A DNA stretch of 7,616 nt from contig CALBTC010000278.1 in NCBI GenBank assembly GCA_937967805.1, positions 1-7,616 on the forward strand. Direction: 5' to 3'. The notes under the pieces are model-generated. The model had not been told where the DNA came from and ran no database searches. It was given only the letters and a program-made list of their open reading frames with translations. The position numbers and the translations under genes are program-made. Below, one piece after another: positions 1-4,983 of this stretch (its first letter is position 1; each line of letters begins with the position of its first letter). Source of the DNA: an uncultured Anaerolineaceae bacterium. Lineage in GTDB: Bacteria > Chloroflexota > Anaerolineae > Promineifilales > Promineifilaceae.

Positions 1-837
1 CGCGATGTGGTGACGTTGGCTCCGGGAGAAGGACAGCTCATTCCTTTTGTTGTGCACATTCCCACCAATGCCCGATCTGGCGAGCATGTCGGAGGCATCG
101 TCATGGAACCGGTTGATGAAGGGGCAGGCACCCAAACAGTGGGACAGGATGAAGTGAGTTTTGCGGTTGAGGTAAAAACCCGAACGGCCGTTGCCGTACA
201 GGTCAATCTTCCTGGCACCCCTGTAGAAAATCTGGAAGTTCTGGGGATTGATCTGGGTGGACACGACAGCCGCCAAATCATGTATCTCAATCTGCGCAAT
301 AGTGGCACACAGATGGTCAAAACAAACGGCAGTCTGCGCATTCTTGATGCCCAAAGCCAGGAGCTACAGAATATTCGCTTTAGTATCGACACTTTTTTAC
401 CGGGAAATGAAATCAGGTATCCGATATACGTTGACGGGGAAGCGCTGCCTGCCGGTAGTTACACAGCCGATTTGTCTCTGCGTTATGGAGAAACAGTTCA
501 GATTTACAGAAATCAGCTAACATTTGACGTTTCTGAGGCAGATAACGTGCAAATTTTTGAAGGACGAGAGGCCCTGGCCTCCCCACTGGCTGCCCAGGCA
601 AATGAATTGATGAACGGCCGTTCTACATGGGAAACGGCCGTGATAGGTAGTTTGGGGCTTTTACTGATCGGTTTTGTCATTTACCTGATCGTATCCATTT
701 ACCAGTATGAAAAGGAAAAAAAGCGGCAGAGGCAGAAATTAGCGTTGCAACAAAAGCAGGTGCCAGTTCCACATCGAGTGATCCAACAGAGATCAAAACC
801 GACCAAACAACCGCTTCGGGCCCACAGTAGACGTTAA
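1..837 (+). CDS. DUF916-like membrane-anchored surface protein, C-terminal part
   Basis: The frame is open to the left edge (bases 1-6 add Arg-Asp), so the true start lies outside; the GTG at position 7 is only the first possible start codon. The visible 276 residues begin with a beta-rich stretch (about 1-70) with VTLAPGEGQLIPF and a proline/glycine loop like that of DUF916, the peptidoglycan-binding domain of WxL-interacting proteins. A second beta domain (about 75-175) sits where DUF3324 usually follows. One transmembrane helix lies at about 210-232 (AVIGSLGLLLIGFVIYLIV), followed by a very basic tail of about 44 residues (KEKKRQRQK and onward). The predicted topology is outside domains, one anchor and a cytoplasmic tail. 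In Firmicutes such proteins hold WxL proteins on the wall; the role here is unknown, and no WxL protein is visible. Three ACGGCCGT palindromes lie in the gene. The family call rests on pattern recognition; the architecture is clear. Confidence 0.7.
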   Translation, partial: RDVVTLAPGEGQLIPFVVHIPTNARSGEHVGGIVMEPVDEGAGTQTVGQDEVSFAVEVKTRTAVAVQVNLPGTPVENLEVLGIDLGGHDSRQIMYLNLRNSGTQMVKTNGSLRILDAQSQELQNIRFSIDTFLPGNEIRYPIYVDGEALPAGSYTADLSLRYGETVQIYRNQLTFDVSEADNVQIFEGREALASPLAAQANELMNGRSTWETAVIGSLGLLLIGFVIYLIVSIYQYEKEKKRQRQKLALQQKQVPVPHRVIQQRSKPTKQPLRAHSRR

Positions 838-892
838 CATGGTTCAAACGTGTCCAAAGTTTTGTTCTGGACCGGCAACTGTGAGAATGAAC

Positions 893-1294
893 ATGACCCA
901 AATTTTGATAATTGACGACAACCCAACCATCGTGCGCATTATCGAAATGGCGTTGCAATCCTATGGCTATCAGGTCTCTTCCGCCAGTGACGGCGAGGCA
1001 GGTTTAGCCTGCGCCAAAGCGCTACACCCCGACGTGATCGTTCTGGACATTATGATGCCCAAAATGAATGGTTACCAAGTGTGCCAGGCGTTAAAGTCTG
1101 ATCCGGAAACGGCCGACATCCGCGTCCTCATGCTCACCGCTAAAGGTGGCATAGACGATCAAATACCCGGTGATGGTTCTTATGCCAAAAACCTCCAAGA
1201 AAGGCTTCATGGTTTCGATGTGGGAGCAGACGACTTCATTACCAAGCCTGTCAAGTTTAAAGAGCTCAGGCAGCGCATTGAACTGCTAATTTAG
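893..1294 (+). CDS. Stand-alone response-regulator receiver (CheY-like)
   Basis: This is a 133-residue single receiver domain with no output domain, so it probably acts by phosphorylation-dependent protein contact. The phosphorylation pocket is complete: Asp8-Asp9 (ILIIDDN), phospho-acceptor Asp52 (VLDIMMPKMNG), Thr82 (LMLTAKG) and Lys118 (ITKPV). The gap from Thr82 to Lys118 is 36 residues against 22 in CheY (Thr87 to Lys109). About 14 extra residues (near DQIPGDGSYAKNLQE) therefore sit after beta4, close to the switch surface. I chose the ATG at 893 because the receiver fold begins there and GTGAG (881-885) lies 7 bases upstream. The frame is open back to ATG 839, but those 18 extra residues do not look like receiver sequence; ATG 887 is also possible. 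It follows the DUF916-like gene by 55 bases and may be cotranscribed with it. No histidine kinase is visible, so its partner is unknown. Confidence 0.9.
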   Translation: MTQILIIDDNPTIVRIIEMALQSYGYQVSSASDGEAGLACAKALHPDVIVLDIMMPKMNGYQVCQALKSDPETADIRVLMLTAKGGIDDQIPGDGSYAKNLQERLHGFDVGADDFITKPVKFKELRQRIELLI

Positions 1295-1311
1295 GCACGA
1301 GCGGTTTATTT

Positions 1312-2349
1312 TTATGGCTGGAGCACCAGCGGCAGGTAAAGTTGGTTGGTTAGTTGGGTGAGGTCGGTGTACCAGGGAACGGCCGTTTCCGCCGAGTGAA
1401 AAAAGTCTTGCAGCATCCCCGCTACTTTAAGCGCCCCATCGCCTGATGGGTGCGTGCCGTCAGCCACAAAATCAGAGCAGAGCCAGATGAGGCCGTCGCT
1501 GCGCTCCATTTCGCCATCGGCCCACAGGTAGGGCCCCCAGGCCAGCCAGGGGGCCAGGACGGGTCCGTTGGTTGAATCGTAGTTCAGGTCCGGGCTGCCG
1601 TTGATCTGGTCCGCGATGAGCCACTTGACGGCAAACCCGCCCTGGTACGCTTCCGGCTCCGGGCTGAGGTTGGTGTCGGCGTAGCCGGCGTAGATGCGGC
1701 TGGAGAGGTAAGCGATCTTCAGGTTGGGGAAGCGCGTTTTGGCAATTTGCACGATGGCCTGTAACTGATCCTGCAAAATCTCGGCGTCGGTGGGGAACAG
1801 TTCGTCCGGTTCTACACTGCTGCGGGCCTGCTTGAGCCAGACGACCTGCACCTGCTGCGGCGTCACGCCCTCATTGGCCAGGCGTTGGTCCAACGTGGTC
1901 CAGAAATCATCGTAGGGGTCGGAAGCAAATTCGGCCGACTTGCCGCCCTGGGCGCCGTTGACGATGGTGACGTCATCGGCCAACAGCGCATCGCTTTGCG
2001 CCAGGCTCATGAAGGCGGTGAATTCTTGCGAAGTGTTGGACATGCCCAGGGAGAGAAGGACGATACGGCCGTTTACCCCATCACCCTGTCCCGCAGCATT
2101 AAGCGGCTGGATCGTTTGCGCAATTTCCATGCCCGCCTGGGCGTGCGCAGCCGGCATCTGGTTGCTGCCGTTGGGGTAGAGCCCGCCCTGGTATCCCAGA
2201 TGGCTACCCGTGCCCAAATCATTCAGCGGTGTAAAACCAACCGAGGTGACGCCGCAGTCTGAGGCGAAGGTGAGGGCTGGCTGGGGAAGGGCGAGGGTGA
2301 GCAGGGAGAAAACAAGGAACAGAAGAACAAATTTGTTTAGTTTTTGCAT
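1312..2349 (-). CDS. Secreted SGNH/GDSL-type hydrolase
   Basis: The 345-residue protein has a clear signal peptide (basic MQKLNK, then hydrophobic VLLFLVFSLLTLALP), with cleavage likely near residues 28-30. SGNH-like blocks follow in order: block I LSLGMSN (99-105, putative nucleophile Ser104), block II GAQGGKS (132-138) and block V DGTHPS (297-302, Asp297 and His300). The usual block III Gly-x-Asn-Asp is not evident; WLKQARSS (171-178) occupies that region with Gln where the oxyanion Asn is expected. The family includes esterases, lipases and carbohydrate deacetylases; the substrate cannot be read here. The C-terminus LYLPLVLQP is an aromatic/hydrophobic tail that I associate with exported Chloroflexota proteins, and may be a sorting or anchoring signal. 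It converges on the receiver gene (17 bases apart). Its promoter appears to be at 2359-2386, and no Shine-Dalgarno sequence is present. Confidence 0.75.
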   Translation of the reverse strand: MQKLNKFVLLFLVFSLLTLALPQPALTFASDCGVTSVGFTPLNDLGTGSHLGYQGGLYPNGSNQMPAAHAQAGMEIAQTIQPLNAAGQGDGVNGRIVLLSLGMSNTSQEFTAFMSLAQSDALLADDVTIVNGAQGGKSAEFASDPYDDFWTTLDQRLANEGVTPQQVQVVWLKQARSSVEPDELFPTDAEILQDQLQAIVQIAKTRFPNLKIAYLSSRIYAGYADTNLSPEPEAYQGGFAVKWLIADQINGSPDLNYDSTNGPVLAPWLAWGPYLWADGEMERSDGLIWLCSDFVADGTHPSGDGALKVAGMLQDFFHSAETAVPWYTDLTQLTNQLYLPLVLQP

Positions 2350-2352
2350 ATG

Positions 2353-2369
2353 CGCCGTAGTGTACGGCG
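2353..2369. promoter_or_regulatory. Perfect palindrome over the hydrolase -10 box (possible operator)
   Basis: CGCCGTA-GTG-TACGGCG is a perfect inverted repeat with 7-bp arms and a 3-base centre. It ends 3 bases before the hydrolase ATG and overlaps the proposed -10 box. The position suits a repressor site or an RNA hairpin that would block initiation. That no second copy lies in the window argues neither way. Confidence 0.35.
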
Positions 2370-2386
2370 AGATGCCGGCAGGTCAA
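2359..2386 (-). promoter_or_regulatory. Promoter of the SGNH hydrolase gene
   Basis: On the minus strand TTGACC (2381-2386, 5 of 6 matches to the sigma-70 -35 consensus) is followed after 16 bases by TACACT (2359-2364, 4 of 6). Only 9 bases separate the -10 box from the ATG, so transcription should begin at or just before the start codon. This fits the absence of a Shine-Dalgarno sequence. Confidence 0.45.
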
Positions 2387-2419
2387 GTTAACGGTTTATG
2401 AATTGAGGAGCGTGCTTTC

Positions 2420-2827
2420 TCAGACGTTGTCTTTTTCAGCCCACAAAGCCCAGCCGGTGAGCAGTGCGCCGACCAGCTCCCACACGGCCACCATGAGGAA
2501 CTTGACGGGGGCCTGTTTTTTGAGAACGGCCGTCGTAAACACAGCAAACGTCACCATACGAAAGGGCACGGTCCAGTAAAAAAAGCGACGCACGTTGAGC
2601 AGCGCCGCCAGCATATAATAGATGCCCATGTTGGTCGAGGCCATCGACGAGGACATGACAAAAACGTGGGTGTAATCGTGGTCGGCGCGGTCTTGGGGGG
2701 AAACGGCCGTAAACCCCATTTGCTTGAGCAGCGCTTTGGGATTTTTCAGGCCAACAATTCCCAACACAAAGGCCAGGAAGCCAAAAACAAACATCGTCCA
2801 GCGGGCAGCATTATTGCGTAATTTCAT
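2420..2827 (-). CDS. Small four-helix membrane protein, unknown function
   Basis: I do not recognise this 135-residue protein. It has four probable transmembrane segments at about 10-28, 53-77, 82-102 and 108-130, with basic residues in the short loops (VRRFF near 79-83, LKK near 102-104) and at the N-terminus. A more polar stretch (about 29-52) between helices 1 and 2 contains the acidic run DRADHD (46-51). Helix 2 is rich in Ser and Met (MSSSMASTNMG). Size and topology resemble small DUF families of four-helix membrane proteins such as the DoxX-like or DUF4345 types, but no diagnostic motif supports a choice. The start at 2827 is favoured because a promoter-like pair lies directly upstream; there is no Shine-Dalgarno sequence. 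The hydrolase gene follows 70 bases downstream but has its own promoter-like site. Two ACGGCCGT palindromes lie in the gene. Confidence 0.7.
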   Translation of the reverse strand: MKLRNNAARWTMFVFGFLAFVLGIVGLKNPKALLKQMGFTAVSPQDRADHDYTHVFVMSSSMASTNMGIYYMLAALLNVRRFFYWTVPFRMVTFAVFTTAVLKKQAPVKFLMVAVWELVGALLTGWALWAEKDNV

Positions 2828-2835
2828 AGCGTCTA

Positions 2836-2864
2836 ATTCTGCGCGGCTGAAGGGGAATTGTCAA
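2836..2864 (-). promoter_or_regulatory. Promoter of the four-helix membrane protein gene
   Basis: On the minus strand a perfect -35 box TTGACA (2859-2864) is followed by a 17-base spacer and CAGAAT (2836-2841, 4 of 6 matches to TATAAT). The -10 box ends 8 bases before the ATG, again implying a transcript with almost no leader. Confidence 0.45.
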
Positions 2865-3010
2865 ACATTTTGGGCCGGATCGCGCTAGCTGTTTTGAGCG
2901 AAATGTTGGGGAAACAGACGTTGGTTGATAGTGTGTGACCAATTTGCTCATCGTTTTTCATGATTCTCGAAAAAGCCATCCGGTGTGTTTTTCGTTCATG
3001 ATGGTGCAAT

Positions 3011-3026
3011 GTATCATTTTTGATAC
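3011..3026. repeat. Short inverted repeat GTATCA-TTTT-TGATAC
   Basis: Perfect 6-bp arms lie around a TTTT centre. It could be a transcription-factor site in the gap, but it is about 150 bases upstream of the nearest promoter-like sequence and may be chance. Confidence 0.3.
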
Positions 3027-3061
3027 GCATAAGCAAGAGAGGAATCAGTTAATCAGCAATT

Positions 3062-3244
3062 TGAAATTTAGACGGAATCGTAGGGGCGGGACAGGCGGGA
3101 AGCTATCTTTGCCATGCAGAAACATCTCTTCTCCCGCCTGTCTCGCCCAAACCAGGCGCAAATGGGCGAGATGGTGCGGAACGTAGGACTTTTGTTTAGC
3201 CGAATCTATACCGCACCATCCCGCCCCTACCCTGGTTAATTTCA
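3062..3244. repeat. Nested foldback (MITE/REP-like) repeat
   Basis: The outer arms GTAGGGGCGGGA (3080-3091) and TCCCGCCCCTAC (3219-3230) are perfect 12-bp inverted repeats about 150 bp apart. Inside are two further hairpins: 3084-3100 pairs with 3132-3148 (16 of 17), and 3164-3179 pairs with 3211-3226 (15 of 16). All four arms are variants of GGGCGRGAYRG, so the element looks like a duplicated hairpin inside a larger hairpin. TGAAATT (3062-3068) and AATTTCA (3238-3244) extend the symmetry outward. I see no transposase and no clear target-site duplication. It lies just past the methyltransferase stop codon, so its RNA could also help end that transcript, though no T-run follows. Confidence 0.8.
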
Positions 3245-3263
3245 TATCCTGAACTACGGCCAG

Positions 3264-4445
3264 TTATTTTTGCACTTCTGTTCCCAGGAGTTCAGCGAGG
3301 CAGGGTGTGACTTGCCAGTATTGTTGGAGTTGGTTGTATTCGGCTACGGCCGTTTCCCCCCCATCTTCACCCTTCTTCACCGCGCGCAAGAGCAAATTCT
3401 TCGGCGTGTGGTCGGGGGAGATGAACTCCAATGCGCTGACTTGGTAGCCGTGCAGCCGCAAAATAGCGGCGCGGAAGGCGTCGGTGAGGATATCGCCCAG
3501 GCGCTCGTGCAGCAGGTTGTGGCGCAACACGGCCGTAAACTCCGGGGGAGACGGCCGTTCCTTCAACTGTACCTGCAAATGGTGGTGGCAGCAGGGGGCG
3601 GCGATGATCACCTGGCTTTGCCAGCGGATGCCCTGGGCCATCGTGTCGTCGGTGGCCGTGTCGCAGGCGTGCAGCGCCACCACAATGTCCGGCGGGTTGT
3701 CGGTCTGGTAGTCGATGATCAGCCCCTGCTCAAACGTCAGCCCGTCCCAGCCCAATTCCTGCGCTAACCGTTGGTTGCGGGCGATGAGCTTCTCCTGCCC
3801 ATCCACGCCGACAATGTGCGCCTCTTTGCCCAAAATGTTCTGCAAATAATGATAGGCGGCAAAGGTGAGATAAGCATTGCCGCAGCCAAAATCAATCATG
3901 CGTACCGGTTCAGGCAGAGCGGCAATCTCGTCAATCTCATCCAAAATTTTGAGGAAGGCATTGATTTGCCGGAACTTGCTGCGGTTGTTGGCTTTGATAC
4001 GGTCGTCCCCCCGCATCACACCCATTGCCTTCAAAAAAGGAATATCTTCCCCCTCAGATAAAATGGTGTTTTTACTGCGATCATGGGCCAGATCAACTTC
4101 CTGCGGCGTTTCATTGGCGCGCCGGTTGATGATCGCTTTGCCCTTTTTAGTCAGGTTGATTTGAATCGTTTCGTCGCGCAAGGTGATGTGGAAATTGCGG
4201 AAGGGCAGGTCGAGGGCGCGGTTGAGTTCGGTAACGGCCGTACTGCCCGCATAATTCTTCACAATATTTTGTTTCTCGTCAAAAAAGGAAAATTGCAGAT
4301 GCCGCTTGCCCCGCACTTCCACCGGCCGCAGCTCCAGCCGCTGCCAGGCAATGGTGTGCCCCCGCTGCCGCCCGCTAAACGCCGCCCGGACGAAGTTGGT
4401 TTCGTCCAGCACCGCTTCCCGAATTGTGGCTTGGTAGTCCTGCAT
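3264..4445 (-). CDS. SAM-dependent methyltransferase, Methyltransf_32 (PF13679)-like
   Basis: The 393-residue protein has a class I methyltransferase core in its second half: motif I IDFGCGNAYLTF (184-195) for SAM binding, acidic motif II VGVDG (212-216), then VALHACDTATD (256-266) and APCCHHH (283-289). The pairing of LHACxxATD with PCCHH is characteristic of PF13679 proteins, a group related to TRM13, GSTCD and METTL25; in TRM13 the homologous domain modifies tRNA. A final strand FISPDHTPKNLLLRAVK (341-357) completes the fold. The N-terminal 180 residues are not recognisable to me and may bind substrate. RNA is a reasonable guess for the substrate but is not shown. The start at 4445 has only a distant AAGGA, about 14 bases upstream. 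The gene follows dodecin after 146 bases containing an inverted repeat, so it may be transcribed separately. It is dense in the ACGGCCGT palindrome, with four copies. Confidence 0.85.
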   Translation of the reverse strand: MQDYQATIREAVLDETNFVRAAFSGRQRGHTIAWQRLELRPVEVRGKRHLQFSFFDEKQNIVKNYAGSTAVTELNRALDLPFRNFHITLRDETIQINLTKKGKAIINRRANETPQEVDLAHDRSKNTILSEGEDIPFLKAMGVMRGDDRIKANNRSKFRQINAFLKILDEIDEIAALPEPVRMIDFGCGNAYLTFAAYHYLQNILGKEAHIVGVDGQEKLIARNQRLAQELGWDGLTFEQGLIIDYQTDNPPDIVVALHACDTATDDTMAQGIRWQSQVIIAAPCCHHHLQVQLKERPSPPEFTAVLRHNLLHERLGDILTDAFRAAILRLHGYQVSALEFISPDHTPKNLLLRAVKKGEDGGETAVAEYNQLQQYWQVTPCLAELLGTEVQK

Positions 4446-4475
4446 AATTCAACTTGCATCCTTAATTGAAATGTT

Positions 4476-4551
4476 CAACCGCGGAGTACGCAGAGAACGC
4501 TGAGTTTTCTCCTTCTATTTCTCTCTGCGCGCTCCGCGCTCTCCGCGGTTG
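4476..4551. repeat. Inverted repeat between dodecin and methyltransferase genes
   Basis: CAACCGCGGAG (4476-4486) and CTCCGCGGTTG (4541-4551) are perfect 11-bp inverted arms. Pairing continues imperfectly inward (about 23 of 29 positions) through stretches of the CGCAGAG/CTCTGCG type, leaving a T-rich loop (4505-4520). A related fragment (CTCTGCGATCTCCGCG) lies at 4927-4942 on the other side of dodecin. It could stop dodecin transcripts, but there is no T-run after the stem. It looks more like a dispersed repeat family member. Confidence 0.7.
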
Positions 4552-4591
4552 GATAAGTTAAGTCGATCAGTCAGCTCTCAATCCCGTATCG

Positions 4592-4801
4592 TTAATCTTC
4601 CATCGTAAAGCCGAGCTTCACCGTGACTTGCCAATAGCCGACGGCGTCCCCTTCGATCATGCCGCGGATGTCTGTGACTTCAAACCAGCGCAGGTTACGC
4701 ACGGTTTCGCTGGCCTTGCTCACCGCCCGATTGACGGCATCTTCAACACCCGTTTGCGACGAGCCGGTTAGCTCGATTGTTTTATAAACGTGATTGCTCA
4801 T
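4592..4801 (-). CDS. Dodecin (flavin-binding/storage protein)
   Basis: The 69-residue protein matches dodecins from end to end: [14 protein letters not shown] at the start, an amphipathic helix ([18 protein letters not shown], 17-34), then [12 protein letters not shown] and [10 protein letters not shown] strands. Trp39 and Gln58 occupy the positions that stack against and contact the flavin in known dodecins. Dodecins assemble into hollow dodecamers that bind riboflavin, FMN or related flavins, and are thought to buffer free flavin in the cytoplasm. The length is standard. The start is fixed at 4801 by the strong AAAGGAG upstream and by the family N-terminus; an in-frame ATG at 4870 would add 23 residues with no family match, running through a hairpin. 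It lies between pcrA and the methyltransferase gene, all reading leftward, with no evident functional link to either. There is no obvious flavin riboswitch upstream. Confidence 0.95.
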   Translation of the reverse strand: MSNHVYKTIELTGSSQTGVEDAVNRAVSKASETVRNLRWFEVTDIRGMIEGDAVGYWQVTVKLGFTMED

Positions 4802-4810
4802 TTGTAATAT

Positions 4811-4817
4811 CTCCTTT
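4811..4817 (-). promoter_or_regulatory. Shine-Dalgarno sequence of dodecin
   Basis: The minus strand reads AAAGGAG, 9 bases before ATG 4801. It is the only strong Shine-Dalgarno sequence seen at a gene start in this window, and it decides the dodecin start against the longer frame from 4870. Confidence 0.85.
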
Positions 4818-4832
4818 TGGCTTAAAACAACG

Positions 4833-4889
4833 CATTTGAATCCAGGATAAGGGAAACGGCCGTTTCGCACCTCTATCCCGATTCAAATG
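4833..4889 (-). repeat. 57-bp hairpin with the ACGGCCGT palindrome at its core
   Basis: CATTTGAATC (4833-4842) and GATTCAAATG (4880-4889) are perfect 10-bp inverted arms. Pairing continues with GGATA (4845-4849) and TATCC (4874-4878). Inside lies the perfect 14-bp palindrome GAAACGGCCGTTTC (4853-4866), the only intergenic copy of the dispersed octamer. On the minus strand the stem is followed by CGTTGTTTTAAG, which is T-rich, so it may terminate pcrA transcripts. It could also be an attenuator or operator in the dodecin 5' region, about 30 bases before its start codon. Confidence 0.6.
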
Positions 4890-4983
4890 AAGATACAAAA
4901 AGAGACATATCTCTATTATCAAAAATCTCTGCGATCTCCGCGCCCTACTTCGACTGCGCTCAGCACAAGTCTGCGATTCAAAT
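4879..4983. repeat. Possible small insertion flanked by 10-bp direct repeats
   Basis: CGATTCAAAT occurs at 4879-4888 and again at 4974-4983, enclosing 85 bp. The enclosed DNA holds CTCTGCGATCTCCGCG (4927-4942) and CTTCGACTGCGCTCAG (4948-4963), short sequences I know as dispersed non-coding repeats in diverse bacteria. The right copy overlaps the pcrA stop codon (4978-4980). The arrangement looks like a short element inserted with target duplication, after which the helicase stop codon was preserved. No coding sequence or transposase is visible inside. Confidence 0.45.

Larger units (their letters stand above)
2828..3263. other. 436-bp intergenic gap with promoter and foldback DNA
   Basis: No convincing gene lies here. 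The open frames at 2833-3036 (minus) and 2935-3186 (plus) have no recognisable protein features, and the second runs through the inverted repeats. From left to right the gap holds the membrane-protein promoter (2836-2864), a short palindrome (3011-3026) and a nested foldback repeat (3062-3244). The rest (about 2865-3010) is featureless to me. Confidence 0.6.

Noticed and set aside
839..892. Earlier start of the receiver at ATG 839, 1 base after the upstream stop codon
   Set aside because: The 18 added residues do not resemble receiver sequence, the fold begins at MTQILIIDDN, and GTGAG is well placed for ATG 893. Not excluded.
1295..1311. Bidirectional terminator between the converging receiver and hydrolase genes
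   Set aside because: The 17 bases have no hairpin; only a short T-rich stretch is present.
2833..3036. Minus-strand frame of 67 codons upstream of the membrane-protein gene
   Set aside because: It has no recognisable features or Shine-Dalgarno sequence, and it overlaps the probable promoter at 2836-2864.
2935..3186. Plus-strand frame of 83 codons in the same gap
   Set aside because: Its second half is encoded by the inverted-repeat element, and no protein motif is visible.
3270..4061. Long plus-strand open frames (3270-3767, 3771-4061 and others) opposite the methyltransferase
   Set aside because: They are antisense to a gene with clear family motifs, and their translations are low-complexity Val/Gly/Gln text typical of a reversed GC-rich gene.
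4802..4870. N-terminal extension of dodecin from ATG 4870
   Set aside because: AAAGGAG lies directly before ATG 4801, dodecins begin at this Met, and the extension runs through a hairpin.
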